DNA of 60,241 bases, from assembly GCA_020054235.1 (NCBI GenBank), contig JAGVLQ010000009.1, positions 1 through 60,241 of the forward strand, in the 5' to 3' direction. This DNA is from Candidatus Babeliales bacterium. GTDB taxonomy: Bacteria; Babelota; Babeliae; Babelales; JACPOV01. A program made the position numbers and the translations under genes. The notes below the pieces were generated by a model. The model was not told the DNA's origin, ran no database searches, and was given only the letters and a program-made list of their open reading frames with translations. Positions 51,803-59,440 of the stretch are shown piece by piece (position 1 is the stretch's first letter; every line of letters begins with the position of its first letter).

Positions 51803-52003
51803 ATGGCAAAACGCAAAAAAGCTGTAGCGAAAAAAACAGTAGCTAAGCGCCGCGTAAAAAAAGCAGCTAAACGTAAAGTTGCAAAAAAAGCAACTAAACG
51901 TAAAGTCGCTAAAAAAGCTGTAGCTAAGCGCCGTATTAAAAAGGCTGCTAAGCGTAAAGCAGTTAAGCGTAAAGTTGCTAAAAAAGCAGCTAAAAGACGC
52001 TAA
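51803..52003 (+). CDS. Histone H1-like Lys/Ala/Arg-rich repeat protein
   Basis: The 66-residue protein consists almost entirely of Lys, Arg, Ala and Val in units of the form K-R-K-V-A-K-K-A and V-A-K-R-R-V-K-K-A-A. This is like the C-terminal tail of histone H1 and the chlamydial Hc1/Hc2 proteins. Such proteins bind and condense DNA without sequence specificity. The DNA is itself repetitive (GCTAAGCGC, CGTAAAGT units). It has a consensus AAGGAG site and a dedicated promoter and terminator, so it is probably highly expressed at some stage. A ribosome-associated role cannot be excluded. Confidence 0.8.
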   Translation: MAKRKKAVAKKTVAKRRVKKAAKRKVAKKATKRKVAKKAVAKRRIKKAAKRKAVKRKVAKKAAKRR

Positions 52004-52023
52004 TCAGCTCATTAAGTTGATAT

Positions 52024-52058
52024 AAAAAACGCTGTATTTTATAATGCAGCGTTTTTTT
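52024..52058 (+). terminator. Terminator after the histone-like gene
   Basis: AACGCTG pairs with CAGCGTT around a 12-base AT loop that can extend the stem, with A-run and T-run flanks. It lies 20 bases after the stop at 52003. As the flanks are symmetrical, it could also end nth-side transcription on the other strand. Confidence 0.85.
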
Positions 52059-52071
52059 ATGTTTTTATTCA

Positions 52072-52740
52072 TTAACGGTAATTTTTAACGCCCACCCTGG
52101 AACAAAGCTCATAAACAGCACATTGTGAACAATACGGGGAAATTGGCACACAGATATTTTGACCCCACATGACCAACAATCTATTCCATTCAATCCAGTA
52201 TTCTTTTGGTAAAATTTTCTTTAAGGCAACCTCGGTTTCCTCGGGTGTTTTGGTGTTAACCAAACCAAGTCTATTGGAAATTCTATGAACATGAATGTCT
52301 ACACAAATAGCAGGAATATCAAAAGCTTCGCCCATAACTAAATTGGCAGTTTTCTGTCCAACGCCAGGTAATTTTAAAAGTTCATCAACGGCACTAGGAA
52401 CTTTTCCCTTGTATTGTTCAATAAGCCTTCTGGAAACCTCATGGAGCGTATGAGCCTTTTTTTTATAAAAACCAACCGTATAAATTCTCTGTTCAAGTTC
52501 AGACTGAGGAATATTAAGAAGATCTTGTGGCGTTTTGATCTGTTCAAATAGTTTTAAGCAAACGGGCAAGGTTGCAGTATCCTTAGCTCTTAAGCTCAAA
52601 AGACAACTGATAAGAATCAGGAATGGATTTTTGCCAAAACGGTCAATAATAATTGAGACCATTGGTTTTTGCATATGAACGGTATTTTGTCTTAACATCT
52701 GGATGATTTTAAGAACTCGATTACGTTTTAACAAATCCAA
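52072..52740 (-). CDS. nth: Endonuclease III
   Basis: The 222-residue protein has the helix-hairpin-helix K-L-P-G-V-G-Q-K-T-A-N with catalytic Lys, then V-D-I-H-V-H-R-I-S-N-R-L-G with catalytic Asp. The C-x6-C-x2-C-x5-C cluster near 198-214 binds a 4Fe-4S cluster. It removes oxidised pyrimidines and cuts abasic sites in base-excision repair. The length is normal (about 211). No strong ribosome site is seen near the ATG. Confidence 0.95.
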   Translation of the reverse strand: MDLLKRNRVLKIIQMLRQNTVHMQKPMVSIIIDRFGKNPFLILISCLLSLRAKDTATLPVCLKLFEQIKTPQDLLNIPQSELEQRIYTVGFYKKKAHTLHEVSRRLIEQYKGKVPSAVDELLKLPGVGQKTANLVMGEAFDIPAICVDIHVHRISNRLGLVNTKTPEETEVALKKILPKEYWIEWNRLLVMWGQNICVPISPYCSQCAVYELCSRVGVKNYR

Positions 52741-52827
52741 TGGTCTCTCACATATAGTACTATCGTGGTTTTTTAGAGTTTGTAAAAATCTCTAAATTTT
52801 GATAGCATTAAAGTTCTGGAGCTATTT

Positions 52828-52911
52828 TTAGCTCGCTGGTGGCGCTACAGAAGCTATAATTATCACTAATGTTATCAAAAGTCCACTAAGCTTAACGATA
52901 GAAAATTTCAT
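52828..52911 (-). CDS. 27-residue hydrophobic peptide with a consensus ribosome site
   Basis: A perfect AAGGAGG lies 6 bases before the ATG at 52911. The peptide has a short basic start (M-K-F-S-I-V-K-L-S-G), a hydrophobic stretch (L-L-I-T-L-V-I-I-I-A-S-V) and an A-P-P-A-S end. It could be a single-pass membrane microprotein or a leader peptide. A stem of GAGCTA/TAGCTC follows the stop on the same strand. Such a strong ribosome site by chance in a short gap is unlikely, but there is no other evidence for expression. Confidence 0.5.
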   Translation of the reverse strand: MKFSIVKLSGLLITLVIIIASVAPPAS

Positions 52912-52997
52912 AATTCCTCCTTCGGAAAAAAGGGACAAAAACATAAGTACATTTTGTTAGGTAAAGTATACAAGTTTCAGAATTTAATAGCAAGAAT

Positions 52998-55709
52998 ATG
53001 GCAAATTTATTAGAATTTTTTTTAGAAGTAATTAGTAGTTTTCACTTTCTGCTCATAGTACATTCTATTTCTTTTCTTTTGAAAAGCGCACTGCTTGTTG
53101 CAGTAATTTTGCATGGACTCCGTTCTCCAAAAATTCAACGTCCGTGGTTTTTTTTATTAACTATCCTCATTGCAGCAATTTTTTCCGATAGTTCATGGGT
53201 TGCTTCCATGTCACATAAATTATTTTTTTCTGAGGCGAATTATAAACCAATTTTATTTTTGGTCCGCTTAGCATGGGGTTGGTTTGTTATTCAGTATTTA
53301 TCACTGAGTTTATTTTTAGAAAGCCTGATTCAAAAGCATCATATAGTTAAACCTTATCAAAAACTTTTTATTGGTATTGCAGCAGTCTTTTGTACAATTT
53401 TCTTTTATTTAGCCTTTTTTGAATTTTTTTCTGCAAACCGCAGACCGACAATAGAATTTTATATTTTACAATGTTCTTCGATATTTGCTTTTATTATTTT
53501 GGTACCTAGTTTCTATGCGATTATAAAAGCAATACGTTCTAATACTCTTCCTAAAATTCTTAAAAAGCAGCTTAAGATATTAATTCCTGGATTGATTGGG
53601 CCATTTATTTTATCAGATTTCTTGCAATATTATCCATTCTCCTTTACCCCAGGATATATTGTCAGTAATTATGCTGTCGTTGGTATTTCTACCAGTCTAT
53701 TAACTATAGCTTTGTACTTTTGTGCACGTAAAATGATAGGTCTCCGGTTCCTAAATTTCCACAACCACGTACAGTCATCGACAACTTTTAATTTTATTGA
53801 TGATTTCAAAGACGTACTTGAACAATTAGGGTATGTCAGCAACATGAAAGAACTTGGTCATATTACCCAAGCATTTTTTAAAGGTGCTTTTAATATTCAA
53901 CCAAGCAGAGTCACGTTATTTTTACGCAAATTACAGACGTCAAAAGCCCATGAAGAAGAATCCCCTATTAGTTCAATTGAAACCCATGTAGAAAGCTTTA
54001 TCAATCGCCATGAAACTGACAGTTGCAAGCTTGCTCCAGTTTTACGCCAAAGCAAAATTTTAATTACTGATGAAATTACCTTCAGTGCTTTTTATGATGA
54101 AACACAAATAACACGTGAACTTGTACAATTTTTAGAGCAAATTAATGCTGATGTGTTTCTGCCTATTTATGAAAAAAATATGATTATTGCCTACGTTATT
54201 ATTGAGCGAGATGCACGATTAAATGATTTTTATAGTAATGTTGAACGAGACGAAATGGTCGTATTTGCAAGTTATTTAGGCAACATCATCAATCTTTTAC
54301 AAAATAGTAATTTGCATGCCATCATTCAAAAAGACAAAGAACTACGAGAAGAACTGTATCGCAAGCATCAAGAAATCAATCAATACAAAGAAAGTATTCG
54401 TTCTTTTTTACATGATAGTAAACAGCGAAAAATTGGCATTCTTTTTTATAAAAATCGACAATTTATTTTTGGTAATCAAGCAGCAAAAGAACTAATCAAA
54501 TTAAATCTTAATGCCCATGAAGGGCATCCGCTTTCAAAAGCATTACATCGAGTCGTACAACAAGTACAAGATTACAAAACTGGTCAAACTAGTTTTACAA
54601 AAGATCTTGATGGAAATCGCTTAGTACTTTCTGCGCTACCAAACTTAGAAAAAAGTAATATCATTATCGCTGTCTATTATCCTGAAATCTCAGACATTTT
54701 GAAAAATCAAATTGATCTTTTAAAAGATCCAACGCAATGGGATTATCTTTTGTATTTAGACACAACACAATCAGGAAAATTAATAAATCAACTTATTCCT
54801 GGTTCAGGAGAGCATCTTTTGAACTTCAAAATTGAACTATTAAAAACAGCTTTGAGCAAAAAAGCACTGCTTATTGAAATTCCTGATCAAGACCTTATTG
54901 CAATGGTTGAATTATTACATCATATTAGTTTACGTGAAAGTCTTCACATTTTAAAATTACAAGCACCCGAAAAAAATTTTGAAACTGCAATCAAATTATT
55001 TGGCATGAATAGCATTTACAATATGAATCAAGGACAAGCAATTCTCGATAAATTAAATAACACGGGAACATTATTTATTCAAAATATTCATTTTCTTGAT
55101 CTTGAAACGCAGCAGTATCTGGCAGAATTTATTCGTTATGGATTTTATCGTGTATTTAAAAGTGATCAAAAAGTTTCAAGTAATGTGCGCATAATTTGTT
55201 CAACAATACAAAATTTACCAATGCTAGTCCAAGAAGGTAAATTCTCCCGCATGTTATTCAATGAGTTAAACCAAACAACACTTTCGATGCCGCCGCTTCT
55301 TTCATTGCCAAAAGAAGAATTGAATGAACTAGCCGAAGGCTATACTGAACAAGCAGTGCAAAGCCAAGCATTTAAAAATTTGCTAGAGCTCACCGAAAAA
55401 GAAAAAAATAAGCTCATTAATAGTTGCCCAGTAAGTTTGCAAGAATTTAAAACGCGCGTACAACAGTTACTTGTTAAAAAATCTCAGAAAAATAATATTT
55501 ACGAAGAAACGCTCTTTGACCCCGCTTACAATATTAATGATCCAGAACTGGTACAAGCAGCTCGTCTTGGCAAAAAGGCACTCAAAGACCCTAAAACACT
55601 TGCAATGCTCATGCGTAAATTCAAAAATCAAAACAAGGTTGCAACCTTCTTGGGCGTCAATCGCTCTTCCGTCAACCGCCGCTGCAAAGATTATAATATT
55701 TCAGTATAA
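52998..55709 (+). CDS. Seven-helix membrane sensor fused to a degenerate NtrC-like AAA+ domain and Fis-type HTH
   Basis: The 903-residue protein begins with seven hydrophobic helices (about 15-250). A GAF-like region (about 280-430), a short coiled coil and a PAS-like region (about 470-560) come next. Residues about 590-780 resemble the sigma-54 activator ATPase, for example G-T-L-F-I-Q-N-I near 690 against G-T-L-F-L-D-E-I. Later V-R-I-I-C-S-T-I-Q-N-L and L-x-M-P-P-L-L are also recognisable. The Walker A Lys is gone (P-G-S-G-E-H), the Walker B D-E is Q-N, and the G-A-F-T-G-A loop is absent. The C-terminus is a Fis-like helix-turn-helix (N-K-V-A-T-F-L-G-V-N-R-S-S-V-N-R-R). It probably regulates transcription from the membrane without ATP hydrolysis. 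Confidence 0.75.
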   Translation: MANLLEFFLEVISSFHFLLIVHSISFLLKSALLVAVILHGLRSPKIQRPWFFLLTILIAAIFSDSSWVASMSHKLFFSEANYKPILFLVRLAWGWFVIQYLSLSLFLESLIQKHHIVKPYQKLFIGIAAVFCTIFFYLAFFEFFSANRRPTIEFYILQCSSIFAFIILVPSFYAIIKAIRSNTLPKILKKQLKILIPGLIGPFILSDFLQYYPFSFTPGYIVSNYAVVGISTSLLTIALYFCARKMIGLRFLNFHNHVQSSTTFNFIDDFKDVLEQLGYVSNMKELGHITQAFFKGAFNIQPSRVTLFLRKLQTSKAHEEESPISSIETHVESFINRHETDSCKLAPVLRQSKILITDEITFSAFYDETQITRELVQFLEQINADVFLPIYEKNMIIAYVIIERDARLNDFYSNVERDEMVVFASYLGNIINLLQNSNLHAIIQKDKELREELYRKHQEINQYKESIRSFLHDSKQRKIGILFYKNRQFIFGNQAAKELIKLNLNAHEGHPLSKALHRVVQQVQDYKTGQTSFTKDLDGNRLVLSALPNLEKSNIIIAVYYPEISDILKNQIDLLKDPTQWDYLLYLDTTQSGKLINQLIPGSGEHLLNFKIELLKTALSKKALLIEIPDQDLIAMVELLHHISLRESLHILKLQAPEKNFETAIKLFGMNSIYNMNQGQAILDKLNNTGTLFIQNIHFLDLETQQYLAEFIRYGFYRVFKSDQKVSSNVRIICSTIQNLPMLVQEGKFSRMLFNELNQTTLSMPPLLSLPKEELNELAEGYTEQAVQSQAFKNLLELTEKEKNKLINSCPVSLQEFKTRVQQLLVKKSQKNNIYEETLFDPAYNINDPELVQAARLGKKALKDPKTLAMLMRKFKNQNKVATFLGVNRSSVNRRCKDYNISV

Positions 55710-55773
55710 AAAAAGAACCCATGATTTTAAAATTTCATGAGCTCCTTTTTAAGATAAAATTACCCTTTTCAAT

Positions 55774-56631
55774 TTATCTAGAAAAATATTTTGCAGTAAT
55801 CTCATCTTCAATAATATCTTGTAAATAGTAAAGACGATCAACCTGATCCTTGGCTAACGTATATGCTTTGTCATAACATTCAGGAAAAAAGACAGAAAGT
55901 AATGTCCTATCCAAGAATCTATAAAATTTAATAAACTTTTCTAACTTTGTAATTTCAAAAGCAATATCTTCTTGGAAAAACAACAATGGTTCAGCAATGC
56001 CATCAACATCTGTTATCTCTTTATAGTATTCATTAACTGAATTTCGTAAAGATTTTTTAACTTCATCAATTGGCATGTCATAGAGAATTTCCAAAGGCAT
56101 TTCGCTTTTCCAATGCGCCCAGTTACCTTTAATCTTTACCACTTTGCTTAGTGTATACAGCTTCCAAAGAATATAACCATAAACACTCACTGCTCCGGCT
56201 GCCAACAATCCATAACCAATCGTTTTGGCGTCTAACTTGAAAACAGTATTATTTTTTTTAAAAAGACGCTCAACATCTTCAGCAAACTTCTTGTCTTCCT
56301 CAGATGGCATTACTACTTTAGAAATACTTGGTTGATCATTGCTTGAACTAGACTCTCGTGTTATATAAATTTCTTGTTCAGAATATTCAGGTAAGTTATT
56401 AGGATCGAAGCCTGTATATCTCAAAACCGTAGTAACTTCTTGGTCATATTGCGGCATAAGATGAAAAAGAGGTCGTTCATCAGGTACCATTTGGACAGTG
56501 GTAATTTCTACAATTGGGTTTTTCGGGTCATTATCTATAATTTCTTTAGTGCAAGAGATTGTCTGAGGTTCACGGGCATAAAAACTATTCGTGCTAAATA
56601 AAAAAAGAAGGGACAATAAAATTAAAAACAT
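55774..56631 (-). CDS. Exported membrane protein, B-type member of the A/B pair (copy 2)
   Basis: The 285-residue protein has a signal peptide (about 1-19, ending F-Y-A). A mature N-terminal region of about 110 residues follows, then a membrane helix near 137-156 (I-G-Y-G-L-L-A-A-G-A-V-S-V-Y-G-Y). The conserved C-terminal domain (about 165-280) contains W-K-S-E-M-P-L-E, N-E-Y-Y, L-E-K-F-I-K-F-Y-R-F-L-D-R-T, F-F-P and V-D-R-L-Y-Y-L. It starts one base after the stop of the A-type gene, inside an AAGGATTA ribosome context, so the two are coupled. No family is recognised. Confidence 0.75.
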   Translation of the reverse strand: MFLILLSLLFLFSTNSFYAREPQTISCTKEIIDNDPKNPIVEITTVQMVPDERPLFHLMPQYDQEVTTVLRYTGFDPNNLPEYSEQEIYITRESSSSNDQPSISKVVMPSEEDKKFAEDVERLFKKNNTVFKLDAKTIGYGLLAAGAVSVYGYILWKLYTLSKVVKIKGNWAHWKSEMPLEILYDMPIDEVKKSLRNSVNEYYKEITDVDGIAEPLLFFQEDIAFEITKLEKFIKFYRFLDRTLLSVFFPECYDKAYTLAKDQVDRLYYLQDIIEDEITAKYFSR

Positions 56632-56632
56632 G

Positions 56633-57256
56633 TTAATCCTTCACTTCAAAAGCTTTAGATTGAATTTTTTTCTTGTTAAAAATTTGGGCAATTTCTTTTT
56701 CAGTCGATTCATCAACAACATCAAGTCCTTGCTTTAAAATAAAATATCCTAACACAGGTCCTACACCGGGAAGCATAATTGACAATGCTGTCCCTCCCCC
56801 AATAAATAGCAATCCTTTACAAAGACCATTTCTTTTTTGAATACTTGAAGCTTCACCTTTACATTCATTAATAAGGTTATTCAAAAATAAAGCTTGTTCA
56901 TCTCGTGTTTTTGGAAAGAACTTCTGTTCTTCTGGAGATAAATTATTCCAAATATCTATCCATTCTTTTTCAGAAAAACGATCTAAAAATTTAGTATAAT
57001 CTTGAATACTATTTAACGAACGCCACAAATGCCTTTTTCGCTGAAATTCTTTCAAATTTCTAAAATTCTCTATGAACCTGGTATTTGAAAGATCCTTCAT
57101 GCAACTATCGAGTAATTCACCATGAAAATGAGCACACTCACAAGGCTGATTTTTTTTTGTAAATTTACTTCTTTCGAAGCTTGGAGAAGTAGTAGCTAAA
57201 ACAATCTCACTTCCTGATAACAATGCTAGTAATAAAGCTATAGACTTACTTTTCAT
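56633..57256 (-). CDS. Exported Cys-containing protein, A-type member of the A/B pair (copy 2)
   Basis: The 207-residue protein has a signal peptide (about 1-21). The mature N-terminus has C-E-C and D-S-C-M-K-D-L, followed by a helical domain with D-R-F-S-E-K-E-W-I-D-I-W-N-N-L-S-P near 92-108 and P-K-T-R-D-E-Q near 115. This domain is shared with 58869-59396. A Gly-rich hydrophobic segment (about 150-175) could be a membrane hairpin. AAGGAG precedes the ATG. It lies 30 bases after the AAA+ gene and directly before its B partner. Confidence 0.75.
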   Translation of the reverse strand: MKSKSIALLLALLSGSEIVLATTSPSFERSKFTKKNQPCECAHFHGELLDSCMKDLSNTRFIENFRNLKEFQRKRHLWRSLNSIQDYTKFLDRFSEKEWIDIWNNLSPEEQKFFPKTRDEQALFLNNLINECKGEASSIQKRNGLCKGLLFIGGGTALSIMLPGVGPVLGYFILKQGLDVVDESTEKEIAQIFNKKKIQSKAFEVKD

Positions 57257-57286
57257 AAAAACTCCTTAGCGGTGAAAGATTAATAT

Positions 57287-58687
57287 TCATTTTTTTGCCC
57301 CTAATAAACTTAGCCATGCCCCACTAGAAATAAAGTTTATAACTCTACCTTCAAGGCTATGATCGTATATAACCCAATCTAATGAATCTTTTTGCATCTT
57401 ATTACCTGTCTTCTGCAACGCATAGCTATCCTTCTGCAAGTCATGGCTTTCTTTATGGCTTTGTTTTTGGAAGGCAAAGCTTTCTTTGCTCAAGTCATGC
57501 GCTTGTTGTTGCAAGGTATGACCTTTCTTGCTTAAGCTATAATTATCTTTAGCTAATTCATGGCCGAGTTTGCCCAGCTCATGTTGCGCCAAGAAGTTAG
57601 CTTCATTCATAATTGCTTGCACAACGTTCAAGCCAAAACCAGCAACGGTAATGTAAGGACCTGCTTCTTTGACAATCTCTTTTTTGTTATCCCAGATTTT
57701 TTTGATAGTTGTAATCACTTTACCGTACGGCCGAACATCAGCTAATGCTGCTTCAAGATCGCAGATGCGTACTTTTGTTTTGACCGAATTGCGATCGTAT
57801 GCACGCTCAATAGCCTTATTGACCATATCCTCAAGCTCACGAGCAGACATGCCATCAGTTTTTTCACTTAAATCATTAAGCATTTCATTCGTTACCCCAT
57901 TGCGCACCTGCTTTAAATAAAAACGAATAATGCGCTTGCGGGCATAGAAATCCGGCAACGGAATTTCAAACATATCGTTGGCAAAACGGGTTTTAAGCTG
58001 ATCGGGAATATTTTTTATCTCGTTTGCAATCCCTATAAAATAAATATCTTCCCGCTCGGCGCATTCATCAAGTGCAAGCCACAGCGCCATTGCCGTTTCT
58101 TTGTCTGCCTGATGCTCGTCATTAAAGCGGTCAAACAAGGCATTAATTTCATCAACAATAATTACATAGGGTCGGTTGAGGGCAAGAACTTCTTTTATTG
58201 CGGATGTAATATTTTCGGCACCCGAATGCTGAAACCGCGTGAGCAATTGCGGTGCACGAATTAAAACATGGTGACGACCGGCCAATGTTGCAATACCTTT
58301 TGCAAGCGTTGTTTTACCAACCCCTGAAGGACCAACCATGAGCATTTTTTTCGGCTTGATATGGATAGGGCATTCGGCATCGCATAAGCGCCGTATAATG
58401 CGGCGAATTTTTACACTCACCTCTTTGGGATAATTGCGCAATATTTCAGCCAAGGTTGCCAATAAAATTTCGTACCGCGCTTGATCTTTTTCTTGTTTAT
58501 TTTCAGCTTTGTTAGCAGAAGAAGACTCTTTGTATTGATTATAGTTGGGGGTGGTAAAAAGCTCTTTTCTTTGCTCGTCGGGAGAAAGATAACCCAAGAC
58601 TCCATTGTCATCAATAGCAAAAATAGCTGCATTAAAAATGCATAAAAAAAAGCCTAAAAGGATACAGGTTTTTAACATTTTTTTCAT
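57287..58687 (-). CDS. AAA+ ATPase with signal peptide and Gln/His repeat tail (copy 2)
   Basis: The 466-residue protein has a signal-peptide-like N-terminus (about 5-24, ending I-F-A-I-D-D). The AAA domain (about 85-340) has Walker A G-P-S-G-V-G-K-T-T at 119-127, Walker B V-I-I-V-D-E-I, and L-K-T-R-F with a likely Arg finger. It is closely similar to the copy at 18093-19508 throughout the AAA domain. The tail (about 360-435) repeats short units such as H-D-L-S-K-E-S-F, H-K-E-S-H-D-L-Q-K and L-Q-K-T-G-N-K-M-Q. On its strand it precedes an A-type and a B-type gene at 30- and 1-base spacing, which suggests one operon. Confidence 0.85.
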   Translation of the reverse strand: MKKMLKTCILLGFFLCIFNAAIFAIDDNGVLGYLSPDEQRKELFTTPNYNQYKESSSANKAENKQEKDQARYEILLATLAEILRNYPKEVSVKIRRIIRRLCDAECPIHIKPKKMLMVGPSGVGKTTLAKGIATLAGRHHVLIRAPQLLTRFQHSGAENITSAIKEVLALNRPYVIIVDEINALFDRFNDEHQADKETAMALWLALDECAEREDIYFIGIANEIKNIPDQLKTRFANDMFEIPLPDFYARKRIIRFYLKQVRNGVTNEMLNDLSEKTDGMSARELEDMVNKAIERAYDRNSVKTKVRICDLEAALADVRPYGKVITTIKKIWDNKKEIVKEAGPYITVAGFGLNVVQAIMNEANFLAQHELGKLGHELAKDNYSLSKKGHTLQQQAHDLSKESFAFQKQSHKESHDLQKDSYALQKTGNKMQKDSLDWVIYDHSLEGRVINFISSGAWLSLLGAKK

Positions 58688-58804
58688 AAATTTTCAGTCT
58701 TTTTTTTCATCAAAGATTAACAATTTTTTAAGCAAATTACGCGTTAAAAAAAATTTTATTAAACTTACCACAACCTGCACCTAATGTAAATATTTAAAAA
58801 ATTA

Positions 58805-58833
58805 TTTGCATCTATTTTTTCATTTGGCATACT
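58805..58833 (+). promoter_or_regulatory. Possible promoter for the third A/B pair
   Basis: TTTGCA at 58805-58810 and CATACT at 58828-58833 are 17 bases apart, 35 bases before the ATG at 58869. The hexamers are imperfect, so this is tentative. Confidence 0.4.
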
Positions 58834-58868
58834 TAATGAGAATTTAAAAAACCATACTAAGGGTCCAC

Positions 58869-59396
58869 ATGAAAAAAACATATCTATTTTTGTTCCTATT
58901 GTTCTCAACTCAAATTTTTTCTGAACCAGAAATGGATTTTATTTATCTTTTGAATGAAAAAAAACTTCGATGTTCAAACCTACATGGTTGTAATCTTGAT
59001 GAATGCATCAAAGAAATCAAAGATAAGTTTGAATATAAGGAAAACATGGAAGCATTAGATAAAGGCCAACTTGAAGGACATTTAAAAAGAACATTACAAT
59101 CTTATACTGACTATCAAACTTTATTTGATCAATTTTCTGAAGAAGAATGGATAGAAAAAATATACAATAAATTGAGTCCTGATATACAAAATTCTATGCC
59201 AAAAACAAGAGAAGATCAAAGAAAATTCATCGAAAACATGAAAGGAAACGCTATATATAATATTTTACCTAGCAAAGAAACAAGTAAGTTGATTGGTATT
59301 GGAATCTTAATTGGATTTGGAATCGGCATGTATGCAGGGCCTTATGCTAAAAAGCTTTATCATAAGGCTACTGGTATTCCAGAAGTAACACCATAA
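58869..59396 (+). CDS. Exported Cys-containing protein, A-type member of the A/B pair (copy 3)
   Basis: The 175-residue protein has a signal peptide (about 1-18). Cys residues lie at R-C-S-N-L-H-G-C-N-L-D-E-C near 33-45. The A-type domain has Q-F-S-E-E-E-W-I-E-K near 95-104, then N-K-L-S-P-D and P-K-T-R-E-D-Q. A hydrophobic Gly-rich segment (about 138-158) follows, as in copy 2. AAGGG precedes the ATG. It runs divergently from the AAA+ gene at 57287-58687. The partner B gene starts 44 bases after its stop. Confidence 0.7.
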   Translation: MKKTYLFLFLLFSTQIFSEPEMDFIYLLNEKKLRCSNLHGCNLDECIKEIKDKFEYKENMEALDKGQLEGHLKRTLQSYTDYQTLFDQFSEEEWIEKIYNKLSPDIQNSMPKTREDQRKFIENMKGNAIYNILPSKETSKLIGIGILIGFGIGMYAGPYAKKLYHKATGIPEVTP

Positions 59397-59440
59397 TTAT
59401 ATTTTTTTAAACTTCTATATTCTTTCCAAGAAGGAAAACT

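Noticed and set aside
51803-52003. Repetitive Lys/Ala-rich DNA as a simple-sequence repeat only
   Set aside because: It has a consensus ribosome site, promoter, terminator and an intact frame, so it is treated as a real histone-like gene.
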